Assembly (NCBI GenBank): GCA_001899285.1
Contig: MKWA01000001.1
Coordinates: 55,243-119,242, forward strand
Reading direction: 5' to 3'
Source of the DNA: Rhizobiales bacterium 64-17
GTDB taxonomy: Bacteria > Pseudomonadota > Alphaproteobacteria > Rhizobiales > Xanthobacteraceae
Length of the DNA: 64,000 bases
Positions 35,014 to 42,336 of the stretch are shown here, piece after piece. Numbering within the stretch: position 1 is the stretch's first letter; each line of letters starts with the position of its first letter. The notes below the pieces were generated by a model, which was given only the letters and a program-made list of their open reading frames with translations, made no database searches and was not told the DNA's origin. The position numbers and the translations under genes were made by a program.

Positions 35014-36101
35014 CCGCACCATCCACCGTTGGCAGGCGCAGCAGACGCCGGTTGCGCCCTTCGACGATCATCGTCCTCTCGTCGCTTTTGCTCCTGCTTC
35101 TCGTGGCCGTGATCGTCTCGGCGGCCATCGGCGCCGCCGGCATTCCGCCCACACGATTGCTGGCGCTCGTGGGTTTGACGTCGTTGGATCCGGCGACATT
35201 CGCGCGCGACCATCTGGTGCTGTGGTCGATCCGGCTGCCGCGTATCGCACTCGCCGCCATGATCGGCGCGCTGCTCGCGGTATCCGGCGCGATGATGCAG
35301 GGACTGTTCCGCAATCCGCTCGCCGATCCGGCAATGGTCGGTGTGTCGAGCGGCGCCGCCTTCGCCGCCGCGCTGACCATTGTGATCGTCGACAGATTCG
35401 CCACCGCCGGCGGCCCGTTATCGCTCGGCGCGTTGTCACTTGGCCTGCTGCCGGTCACGGCCTTGATCGGCGCGCTGATCACCACCGCCGCGCTCTATCG
35501 CCTTGCCACGCGCCACGGCCGGACCTCCATCGCCGTCTTTCTGCTCGGCGGCCTGGCCATCGCCGCGCTGACCAATGCGGGTATCGGTTTCCTGGTGTTC
35601 ATGGCAGATGACCGGCAACTTCGCGACATCACCTTCTGGATGCTCGGCTCGCTCGCTGGCGCAACCTGGCAGAAGGTTGCGATCGTCGCCCCATTTCTGG
35701 TCCTGACCGCGGCGGGCATGCCGCTGATCGCCCGTGGCCTCGACCTGCTGGCGCTGGGCGAAGCCGAAGCCTTCCACATGGGCATTGCGGTCGAACGGCT
35801 GAAGCAGATCGCCATCCTGCTCGTCGCCATCGCCGTCGGCGCAGCGGTCGCGTTCTGCGGCGTCGTCGGTTTCGTCGGCATCGTCGTGCCGCATCTATTG
35901 CGACTCGCGATCGGACCCAGCCATCGGCTGCTGCTGCCGGCATCGATGCTGCTCGGCGCGGCGATGATGCTGGCTGCCGACAGCGTCGCGCGGACTATTG
36001 CCGCGCCGGCGGAATTGCCGATCGGCATCGTCACCGCGATCGTCGGCGCTCCCTTCTTCCTGGCGCTGCTGCTCAGACAGCGCAATCTGGTGAGCGCATG
36101 A
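35010..36101 (+). CDS. hmuU: Hemin ABC transporter permease HmuU
   Basis: This 363-residue FecCD-family permease has about ten helices. Its motifs include RLPRIALAAMIGALLAVSGA near residue 75, GLFRNPLADPAMVGVSSGAA near 96-115 and FCGVVGFVGIVVPHLLRLA near 285-303, which contains the loop that contacts the ATPase. It is overlapped by hmuT upstream and hmuV downstream (four bases each). It carries heme through the inner membrane. Confidence 0.94.
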   Translation: MTAPSTVGRRSRRRLRPSTIIVLSSLLLLLLVAVIVSAAIGAAGIPPTRLLALVGLTSLDPATFARDHLVLWSIRLPRIALAAMIGALLAVSGAMMQGLFRNPLADPAMVGVSSGAAFAAALTIVIVDRFATAGGPLSLGALSLGLLPVTALIGALITTAALYRLATRHGRTSIAVFLLGGLAIAALTNAGIGFLVFMADDRQLRDITFWMLGSLAGATWQKVAIVAPFLVLTAAGMPLIARGLDLLALGEAEAFHMGIAVERLKQIAILLVAIAVGAAVAFCGVVGFVGIVVPHLLRLAIGPSHRLLLPASMLLGAAMMLAADSVARTIAAPAELPIGIVTAIVGAPFFLALLLRQRNLVSA

Positions 36102-36880
36102 GCACCATCCTCACTCTCACCGACGCCGGGCTGACGATCGGCACGGCAACATTGCTCGATCATGTCTCGCTGTCGATTGGCGCGGGAGAGCGGATCGCGC
36201 TGATCGGACCGAACGGCGCCGGCAAATCCTCGCTCCTGCGCATTCTGTCTGGTGAGCTTCGCCCTTCGCGCGGCAATGTTTCGCTATTCGGCCGGCCGCT
36301 GTCCGGCTATGCGCCGGCCGAATTGGCCGAGCGACGTGCCGTTCTATCACAGCAGATCGCCGTGGCATTTCCGTTCCGTGTGGCCGAGATCGTCGCGATG
36401 GGCGGGCGCGGCGCACCGGTTCCCGATACGACAATCAAAGAGGCGCTCGGTCGCGTCGGCCTGAGCGGCTTTGCCGACCGGATCCTGACCACCCTCTCCG
36501 GTGGCGAACAACAGCGCGCCCATATCGCCCGCGTGCTGGTCCAGATGACCTTTGGCGTACGCCGCACCCCCCGCGGTCTCATTTTTCTCGACGAACCGAC
36601 CGCATCGCTCGATCTGCGGCACCAACTCGATCTGGCAAAGATTGTCGCCGACTGCGCCGAGCAGGGTCTCTCGGTCGTCTCGATCCTGCACGATCTCAAT
36701 CTGGTGCCGCTTTTCGCCGATCGGGTGATCGCCCTCGACCACGGCAGGATCGCCGGTGACGGCCCCGTCGAAGCGACGATCACCGAGTCCATGATGCGGC
36801 GAATATTCAATGTAGCCGGCGCCGTCGGACGTACGCCGCCCGACCGAATGCCGTTCGTTCTGCCGCAGTCGGCCGATTAG
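36098..36880 (+). CDS. hmuV: Hemin ABC transporter ATP-binding protein HmuV
   Basis: This 260-residue ATPase has Walker [10 protein letters not shown] near residue 36, C-loop LSGGEQQRAHIARVL near 132 and Walker B LIFLDEPTASLDLRHQ near 162, with the iron/heme-type HDLNLVPLFADR switch segment near 195. The insertion FGVRRTPRG between the C-loop and Walker B is common in HmuV proteins. It ends the hmuPTUV operon. A small imperfect hairpin (GAAGCCCG and CGGGTTC at about 36886-36908) follows. Confidence 0.94.
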   Translation: MSTILTLTDAGLTIGTATLLDHVSLSIGAGERIALIGPNGAGKSSLLRILSGELRPSRGNVSLFGRPLSGYAPAELAERRAVLSQQIAVAFPFRVAEIVAMGGRGAPVPDTTIKEALGRVGLSGFADRILTTLSGGEQQRAHIARVLVQMTFGVRRTPRGLIFLDEPTASLDLRHQLDLAKIVADCAEQGLSVVSILHDLNLVPLFADRVIALDHGRIAGDGPVEATITESMMRRIFNVAGAVGRTPPDRMPFVLPQSAD

Positions 36881-37034
36881 CGCACCGAAGCCCGGCTTTT
36901 ACGGGTTCATGAAGGCGCCCTATTGCGAACAAAAAACCAGACGGCAGTATTGATTACGTGCAGATTCACGCGCTATTGGCTCTTAAATTACTCGATTCTC
37001 AAAGCCCTGCCCCTCTTATCCAGAGACGTTATCC

Positions 37035-37571
37035 ATGAGCCCGTCGAGAAAGAGCCCGGCACAGCAAAATCGAAGCAAGCCGGCGGCAGAAAAGGCCAAG
37101 AGCGTACCGGCAAAGAATAAACGAGACAGCCAGCCGTTCCGTGTTCGCGATTATCCGTTCTTTTTCATGCACTGGATCATCACCAAGAACAACCAGAACA
37201 TCGGCGATTCGCTGCGCGATCTGGGCCTGACACCCGCGATCTGGCGCATCCTTGCTCTATTGCAGGAACGCGACGGCATCAGCGTCACGGAACTCTCTGA
37301 AGCCTCGCTCATTGACCGGACGCTCCTCAGCCGCCTTCTGAGCGACCTTGAGCAGCGTGGTTTTGTGCGAAAACGAACCGATCCGAAGGACAAACGCTAC
37401 ACCGGGATCTATCTCGCCCCAGCAGGCGCCAAGGTTTTTGCCGACATCCTGCCGATCGCCCGTCGCCGGATCGAGCGTGCGCTCGAAGGACTAAGTGCGG
37501 CCGAACTCGCCCAACTCAAGAAAACCTTGTCGGCTATCATCCGCAATCTCAGCCGCTCGCCCTATGGGTGA
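37035..37571 (+). CDS. MarR family transcriptional regulator (copy 1)
   Basis: This 178-residue protein has a lysine-rich N-terminus, an unusual aromatic segment FRVRDYPFFFMHWIIT at about 35-50, and a winged HTH at about 75-125 (VTELSEASLIDRTLLSRLLS and QRGFVRKRTDPKDKR wing). It is closely similar throughout to the MarR gene at 51302-51817, sharing the DYPFF-MHWII segment and the TLSAIIRNL tail. The two regulators flank the same catabolic block. AT-rich candidate operators occur at 37616-37644, 42197-42224, 50071-50100 and 51239-51271. Confidence 0.9.
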   Translation: MSPSRKSPAQQNRSKPAAEKAKSVPAKNKRDSQPFRVRDYPFFFMHWIITKNNQNIGDSLRDLGLTPAIWRILALLQERDGISVTELSEASLIDRTLLSRLLSDLEQRGFVRKRTDPKDKRYTGIYLAPAGAKVFADILPIARRRIERALEGLSAAELAQLKKTLSAIIRNLSRSPYG

Positions 37572-37875
37572 CCGCTGACCGCAACCGATCGGCCGATTGT
37601 TGGCTTGTTTATTACGTGACTTTATTATATGATTTTATCATATGCTGAGCCGACCGAACGCCATGCCCCGCTTCCTTGCCGGATCCCTTGTGCTCCTGAT
37701 CGCCGGGTGGCGTGGTCTTCTGCGTCGCCGGCCATATCATCCCGAGCGGCACTACATGCGCGGTCCCGGTCCTGCCAGCCGTTCGAAAGGCACCCGCGGC
37801 TAGACGGTGGACATTGGCCCGCATCGCTCGCCGCTGACGGGAAAGGCCCTTAAAAATCCGCCAGGCAGATCCCCG
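37572..37875. other. 304-base region with an operator-like palindrome and no intact gene
   Basis: After the MarR stop the region has a 17-base perfect palindrome (annotated separately) followed by a 46-codon open frame from ATG 37663 to TAG 37803. Its start is hydrophobic (FLAGSLVLLIAGW) and then it becomes arginine-rich. A plus-one reading from about 37711 gives VVFCVAGHIIPSGTTCAV, which looks more protein-like, so the segment may be the remains of a frameshifted small membrane-protein gene. The evidence is weak. The rest holds nothing I can recognise. Confidence 0.4.
37616..37644 (-). promoter_or_regulatory. Operator-like palindrome downstream of MarR copy 1 (site A)
   Basis: ATATGAT at 37627-37633, TTT, and ATCATAT at 37637-37643 form a perfect inverted repeat. 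GTGACTTT at 37616-37623 precedes it. Read on the minus strand the composite is CATATGA followed 21 bases later by AAAGTCAC, matching the layout of sites B, C and D with one extra base. No intact gene is correctly placed to use it, so it may be an orphan left by gene loss. Confidence 0.55.
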
Positions 37876-38370
37876 CTAGGCGACCAGTTGACGGAAACGG
37901 CTCGCGTGAAAAACCAGCGGATTAATCTCCGGCCGGCTCACCACGCCACGCAGTTCCAGCAACACGATCCAGTGATCGCCCGCCTCGATCTCTCTGGAGA
38001 GCGCACAGTCGAGCCAGGCCGCGGCATCGTTCAGGAATACCGCACCCTCGTCTGAAACTTCCCAGTCGATATCCACAAATCGCTCGCCGTTCCGCGAGGC
38101 CAGTTGCTTGCAAGCTGCGTCCTGGCTCTTGGCCAGAATACTGATGCCAAGCCGGCCCGCGCCGCGAAGCTGCGGCCACGTATTTGAGCTTTTCTGCACG
38201 CAAAGCGACACGAACGGGGGCTCAAGTGACACCGACGTGAACGAACTCGCGACCATGCCGACCGGAGTGGGCCCGGACAGAGCACAGACGGCCACAACAC
38301 CACTCGGGAAGCAGGAAAAAGCGTCGCGCAACGCGCGGGTATCCTGCGGCAGCGGATCGACGGAAATCAT
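37876..38370 (-). CDS. Flavin reductase domain protein (short-chain flavin reductase)
   Basis: This 164-residue FMN-binding split-barrel protein has LRDAFSCFPSGVVAVCAL near residues 14-31, GMVASSFTSVSLEPPFVSLC near 38-57 and the closing histidine region LVFHASRFRQL. Such proteins reduce FMN or FAD with NAD(P)H for a partner oxygenase. The luciferase-like monooxygenase lies 34 bases upstream on the same strand, so the two form a two-component monooxygenase pair. Confidence 0.91.
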   Translation of the reverse strand: MISVDPLPQDTRALRDAFSCFPSGVVAVCALSGPTPVGMVASSFTSVSLEPPFVSLCVQKSSNTWPQLRGAGRLGISILAKSQDAACKQLASRNGERFVDIDWEVSDEGAVFLNDAAAWLDCALSREIEAGDHWIVLLELRGVVSRPEINPLVFHASRFRQLVA

Positions 38371-38404
38371 CGCGGATATCCCCTCTGCTCTGTTGAAATC
38401 ACTA

Positions 38405-39484
38405 TCAAGCAGCGATGGAGAGATCGCGGTGCGGGCCGGCGAAGTGCGGCGCCACTTCTTCCATGAACCGCTGCATTTCTTCTTTGGTCTGCACCGGATC
38501 TTTCAGACCGATATTGACGTAGAGACCCAGTTCCTCGATCCCCATAGCCTCGAACCGCGCAACAGAATCGACGATCTGCTGACTGCTGCCGAGCAGGACA
38601 TTGCCCGAAACCAGATCTTTCGGCTGCATCGCTGCGACCCGCGCCGCCATGTCCTGCCAATAGTCGTAGGAGTTCGTTTTGGCAGAAGCGCTGGTGCGCA
38701 TCGACGGCAGCGCATTTTCCTTGAAGAAACGGATCTGCCGTTCGCGCGCCGCAGCCTCTCGCTCCGGTGTGTCGGCAAAATGCAGGAAGATCGACGAGGT
38801 GACAAAGCCTGGCTTGTGGCCGTTGGTCACACATCCCTCGCGATAATATTGGACCATCTTGTCGACACCGCCGAAGCTCATGCCGGCGGCGAACGGCGCA
38901 ATCGACATATGATAACCGAGCTTGCAAGTCAGATCGACGGTCGGTTTGGAAAAGCAAGCCACATGGATCGGCAGCGGCCGCTGCACCGGCTTGGGAACGA
39001 TATCAACATCGTCGAACTGATAAAACGCGCCGTGATGCGACCAGCGCTCCTGTTCGCTCCAGGACCGGCGGATGATCTCCAGCCCCTCCGCCATGATCGC
39101 GGAATTCTGCTCGAAGCTGACCGCGAAGCGATCGTATTCGTGCTTATCGAAGCCGCGGCCGACAGCGAGATCGACGCGGCCGCCGCTCAACACGTCCATG
39201 GTCGCCCAATTCTCGGCCACGCGCAGCGGATGGTGTAGCGGCAAAACCGTCACCGCCGGCATGACGCGGATGCGCTTGGTCTGCGCCAGAACATGGGTCA
39301 GCAGGATTTCTGGCGAAGCGTTGACGCCGAATTCGTTGAAATGGTGCTCGCCGACCCAGGCGCCGTACATGCCGATCGTCTCGGCGAAGATCGCCTGTTC
39401 CGCGATCTGCTGCAGCAGCTCACCGACGCTGCGCGGGTTTCCGTGATAGGTGTTATCGGCGTTTGAGAAATAGCTGAAGCGCAT
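38405..39484 (-). CDS. LLM class flavin-dependent monooxygenase (bacterial luciferase-like)
   Basis: This 359-residue TIM-barrel protein has the luciferase-family features AIFAETIGMYGAWVGEHHFN near residues 31-50, TVLPLHHPLRVAENWATMD near 78-96 and GGRVDLAVGRGF near 101-112. It should use reduced flavin from the adjacent flavin reductase and O2 to oxidise a substrate, for example by Baeyer-Villiger, desulfonating or dealkylating chemistry. It is followed by the reductase gene and preceded by a region with a GTGA-N4-TCAC palindrome at 39510-39521. Confidence 0.91.
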   Translation of the reverse strand: MRFSYFSNADNTYHGNPRSVGELLQQIAEQAIFAETIGMYGAWVGEHHFNEFGVNASPEILLTHVLAQTKRIRVMPAVTVLPLHHPLRVAENWATMDVLSGGRVDLAVGRGFDKHEYDRFAVSFEQNSAIMAEGLEIIRRSWSEQERWSHHGAFYQFDDVDIVPKPVQRPLPIHVACFSKPTVDLTCKLGYHMSIAPFAAGMSFGGVDKMVQYYREGCVTNGHKPGFVTSSIFLHFADTPEREAAARERQIRFFKENALPSMRTSASAKTNSYDYWQDMAARVAAMQPKDLVSGNVLLGSSQQIVDSVARFEAMGIEELGLYVNIGLKDPVQTKEEMQRFMEEVAPHFAGPHRDLSIAA

Positions 39485-39509
39485 CGCACCAATCTCCCTT
39501 GCTCGATTG

Positions 39510-39543
39510 GTGATTATTCACATATATTAGCACCTATTGTCAA
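39510..39543 (-). promoter_or_regulatory. AT-rich candidate regulatory region upstream of the LLM gene (site E)
   Basis: GTGATTATTCAC at 39510-39521 is a 12-base inverted repeat (GTGA-N4-TCAC) placed 26-37 bases before the LLM start. The same GTGA-N4-TCAC core occurs at 42212-42223 upstream of a receptor gene. It lacks the TATATGA plus TTTGTCAC composite of sites A-D, so a different MarR protein (perhaps that at 39611-40093) may bind it. The AT content is far above that of the surrounding genes. Confidence 0.4.
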
Positions 39544-39610
39544 GTCCTCAATTTATCGCCGGGGCGACGGCGCAGGGATCACAGGAATGACGCTTCAATG
39601 TAACTCCCGG

Positions 39611-40093
39611 TTAGTCGACGGCATCGAGCCAATCCGGCCCCGGCAAGCCGTTCCGACGGATCCGGTCGAGCAATTCCATCAATGTCGCGCGCTCGGCCTC
39701 CGTCAGCACCGACATCATCCGGTCGAGCAACTCCCGCGCGACGGGAACCGATTCCCGATAGAGCTTCCAGCCTTCCGTGGTGAGATGCAGCAGCGAGGAA
39801 CGCAGATCGCGTGGATCGGAGCGGCGCTCCACCAGCCCGTCTGCTTCGAGCTTAGCGATAATCCGGCTCAATGCAGATCGCTCGACAACGATCCGCCCCG
39901 CCAGCGCATTGATGGTGATGCCTTCCGTTTCCGACAACATGGCGATGACACGCCACACCGAGGGCGACATCCGATAGCCACGCACGGTATTGACGATCCG
40001 ATTCTGAGCTTCCGCGACGATGTGCGCCATCGCGAACAGCGGATAGCTTTCAATCCGGAAATCGGCCGTCTGGTTCTTCTGCTTTCCCGCCAT
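39611..40093 (-). CDS. MarR family transcriptional regulator (distinct type)
   Basis: This 160-residue MarR protein has an FRIESYPLFAMAHIVAEAQ N-terminal helix and a winged HTH at about 50-100 (INALAGRIVVERSALSRIIA and VERRSDPRDLRSSLLH wing). It is only distantly similar to the MarR pair at 37035 and 51302. ATG 40093 is preferred because GGGAG lies seven bases upstream; an earlier in-frame ATG at 40114 has no such site. It is divergent from the SDR gene at 40171 across 77 bases and could control that gene and the LLM pair. Confidence 0.9.
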   Translation of the reverse strand: MAGKQKNQTADFRIESYPLFAMAHIVAEAQNRIVNTVRGYRMSPSVWRVIAMLSETEGITINALAGRIVVERSALSRIIAKLEADGLVERRSDPRDLRSSLLHLTTEGWKLYRESVPVARELLDRMMSVLTEAERATLMELLDRIRRNGLPGPDWLDAVD

Positions 40094-40170
40094 CGTTGCT
40101 CCCGGATCAATCATCGTGCCGCCCGGATATCCGCCCGGCCGGCATCATATTTTTGCTCGTGAGGTCCCTA

Positions 40171-40974
40171 ATGAATCCCCGTGCCGACGACAAGCCGAGC
40201 GACCTTTCATTTCCACCCCTCACCGTAGCCGGCCGCGTGATCATCGTCACGGGCGCCGGCCAGGGTATCGGCCGGGCCTATGCGCTTGGTCTGGCCGAGG
40301 CCGGAGCGCACGTCGTGGTCGCGGACATCGCCGCCGACCGCGCGACAGAGGTGGCCCAGCAGATCGTAGATAACGGCGGTACCGCCCTGCCGTTCGCCGT
40401 CGACGTCGGTAATGGCCCTGCCACCGCTGCAATGGCCCAGCGTATCCAAGACCGGTTCGGCCGCATCGACGTTCTGATCAACAACGCGGCGCTGCATGTA
40501 TCGTTACAGCGCATGCCGTTTTGGGAAATCGCCGACGAAACCTGGGACGCGGTGATGCGGGTCAATGTCGCCGGCTGCTTCCGCTGCAGCCGCGCGGTCG
40601 TTCCGACGATGCGGCGCGGCGGATGGGGACGCGTCATCAACATCTCGTCTGTCGCGGCGCTCGTCGGTCAGCCGAACTACCTGCATTATGTTACCAGTAA
40701 ATCGGCGATGATCGGTATGACGCGGTCAATGGCGCGGGAATTGAGCGGCACAGGCGTCACCGTCAATGCCATTCTCCCGGGCCAGATTCTCACCGAGGTC
40801 GACAATCCGGCCCAGACCACGGAAGCCATCAGCCGCGTTCTCGCGCGCCAGATCGTGCAACGCTCCGGCACGCCCGACGATATGCTCGGCCTGCTGATCT
40901 ATCTCGCCTCTCCGGCCAGTGATTTCGTCACCGGACAATCGTTCGTCGTCGATGGCGGCCTCACCCATCTATGA
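40171..40974 (+). CDS. SDR family NAD(P)-dependent oxidoreductase
   Basis: This 267-residue classical short-chain dehydrogenase has the cofactor motif VTGAGQGIGRAY near residue 25, NNAA near 103, the catalytic serine in INISSVAAL and the YVTSK tyrosine-lysine pair near 170, and the C-terminal FVTGQSFVVDGG. The ATG at 40171 follows GAGG by about eight bases. It is divergent from the MarR gene and convergent with the receptor gene at 40993. The substrate is unknown. Confidence 0.92.
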   Translation: MNPRADDKPSDLSFPPLTVAGRVIIVTGAGQGIGRAYALGLAEAGAHVVVADIAADRATEVAQQIVDNGGTALPFAVDVGNGPATAAMAQRIQDRFGRIDVLINNAALHVSLQRMPFWEIADETWDAVMRVNVAGCFRCSRAVVPTMRRGGWGRVINISSVAALVGQPNYLHYVTSKSAMIGMTRSMARELSGTGVTVNAILPGQILTEVDNPAQTTEAISRVLARQIVQRSGTPDDMLGLLIYLASPASDFVTGQSFVVDGGLTHL

Positions 40975-40992
40975 GGTCGAGGTCGGGCACCA

Positions 40993-42138
40993 TCAATTGC
41001 CGGAGCGCAAGGGTTCATCACGCTCCCAGGGGGCGAGATAGGCCTCCAGCGGTTGCGGAAGATTTTGCAATTTGATCTTGAGAGCTTTCTTGACCGTGGG
41101 ATCGTCTTGCAAGCCAAGATCGTGCAACGCAGGCGCAATGAATTTCCGCGCCGGTTCGATCCAGTAGCGGTCGAACACAGCCTTCGGATCAGGGAACGCT
41201 TGAAACTCGCCAGTGCTCACCATGAGATGGTAGAAGTCCCAGATGCTCGGCATCATTTGGTAACCGTTGCGCGGGAAATAGGATAGCCGCATCGTCTTGT
41301 AGACATCCTCGGGCAGCTTAATGTTCTTGCCGAGGATTTCGCGCGCTTTGTACGGATTGTCGTTGATCCAGCGATTGGTTTCGATGGTGATCTTGACGAT
41401 CTTTTTGACCGTATCTGGATTCTTGTCGGCCCAATCGCGGCGAACAGCGATCGCGTTAACCACCGTGTAGGGATTCCAAGCGGCATCGTCGACCAGCAGC
41501 TTGCCTCGACCGGATTTGGCGATCAGCGTATCGAACGGCGGCCAAGCATAAACGGCATCGACCTGTTTGCTGGCGAGGAGATCGCCCATCTGCGGAAACG
41601 GAACAAAGACTTCTTTCAGATCGCTACGCTGCATGCCGAACTTGTTGGTGGCGTTCCAAAGCCAGAAATAAGTGTTCGTTCCTTTGCCAAGCTGGCCGAT
41701 CTGCTTACCTTTCAGATCCTTGAATGAACGCGTTGTCGTATCACCGTTCCGGATCATGATCGTGCCACCTGGATATTCCGGCGTGGTGATGCCGCCGCTC
41801 GTCAGGTAATAGACGGGCAGCCCTTGGCCGGCCATGTTGAGCATCGGCACGACGCCCGCCTCTGAGACCTGCACATCGCCGGACAGAAGCGCGCGCAGGG
41901 AAGCCGGGCCGTTCTGGAATAACTTGAGTTCGACCTCAAGGCCGTATTTCTTGTAGAGCCCGAGATATTCGGACACCGCCTCCGCCTGATTGAGGATCGG
42001 CATGTAGCCGATGACGATCTTTTCAGCATGCGCCGGGTGCGTGCCCGCCATCAGGCCGGCTGCCGTGAGCGCCGCTCCGACCGCGAAAGATCTCCGGACA
42101 TATCGGATCACACGGTGGTGGAATGCGTGACGTTCCAT
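40993..42138 (-). CDS. ABC transporter substrate-binding protein (NitT/TauT type), orphan paralog
   Basis: This 381-residue periplasmic receptor has a signal peptide (SFAVGAALTAAGLMAGTHPAHA). The mature part has IVIGYMPILNQAEAV, LELKLFQNGPASLRALLSGD-like spacing near residue 75 and a WPPFD motif near 220. It is strongly similar throughout to the receptor at 48906-49982, sharing ELKLFQ-GP, FPQMG-LLAS, RRDWADKNPD and YFPRNGYQ. No permease or ATPase adjoins it, so it probably uses the pair at 47366-48891. ATG 42138 is chosen because GGGAG lies six bases upstream. Confidence 0.91.
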   Translation of the reverse strand: MERHAFHHRVIRYVRRSFAVGAALTAAGLMAGTHPAHAEKIVIGYMPILNQAEAVSEYLGLYKKYGLEVELKLFQNGPASLRALLSGDVQVSEAGVVPMLNMAGQGLPVYYLTSGGITTPEYPGGTIMIRNGDTTTRSFKDLKGKQIGQLGKGTNTYFWLWNATNKFGMQRSDLKEVFVPFPQMGDLLASKQVDAVYAWPPFDTLIAKSGRGKLLVDDAAWNPYTVVNAIAVRRDWADKNPDTVKKIVKITIETNRWINDNPYKAREILGKNIKLPEDVYKTMRLSYFPRNGYQMMPSIWDFYHLMVSTGEFQAFPDPKAVFDRYWIEPARKFIAPALHDLGLQDDPTVKKALKIKLQNLPQPLEAYLAPWERDEPLRSGN

Positions 42139-42196
42139 CATAGGCTCCCACACGTTGAGGCGAGACGTTTCAGCTCTTGGACGGTCGCTTCCGTTC

Positions 42197-42224
42197 TATA
42201 TGAAATAGTATGTGACTTTTCACA
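42197..42224 (-). promoter_or_regulatory. Operator-like composite upstream of the orphan NitT receptor (site D)
   Basis: TATATGA at 42197-42203 is followed exactly 20 bases later (start to start) by TTTTCAC at 42217-42223. Overlapping its right part is the 14-base inverted repeat TGTGACTTTTCACA at 42211-42224. The site lies 59 bases before the receptor ATG. It has the same spacing as sites B and C, with one base changed in the right-hand element. Confidence 0.55.
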
Positions 42225-42336
42225 TTTATGAGCAAGTGAAACTTTACGTGAAATCGTGCCACCGCCCACCACGCGATGGTGCGGTGCAAACCGTCGCGCC
42301 CGCAAACCGGCTCTGCCAACAAACAACCAACGATCG

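Noticed and set aside
34087..36880. Siderophore or vitamin B12 importer instead of heme importer
   Set aside because: Placement beside HmuP, a heme receptor with YRAP/NPNL motifs, an IsdG-like enzyme and HutX makes heme the clear substrate.
42211..42224. TGTGACTTTTCACA as a Crp/Fnr site
   Set aside because: Crp sites have six bases between TGTGA and TCACA; this one has four. It fits better as part of the MarR-type composite.
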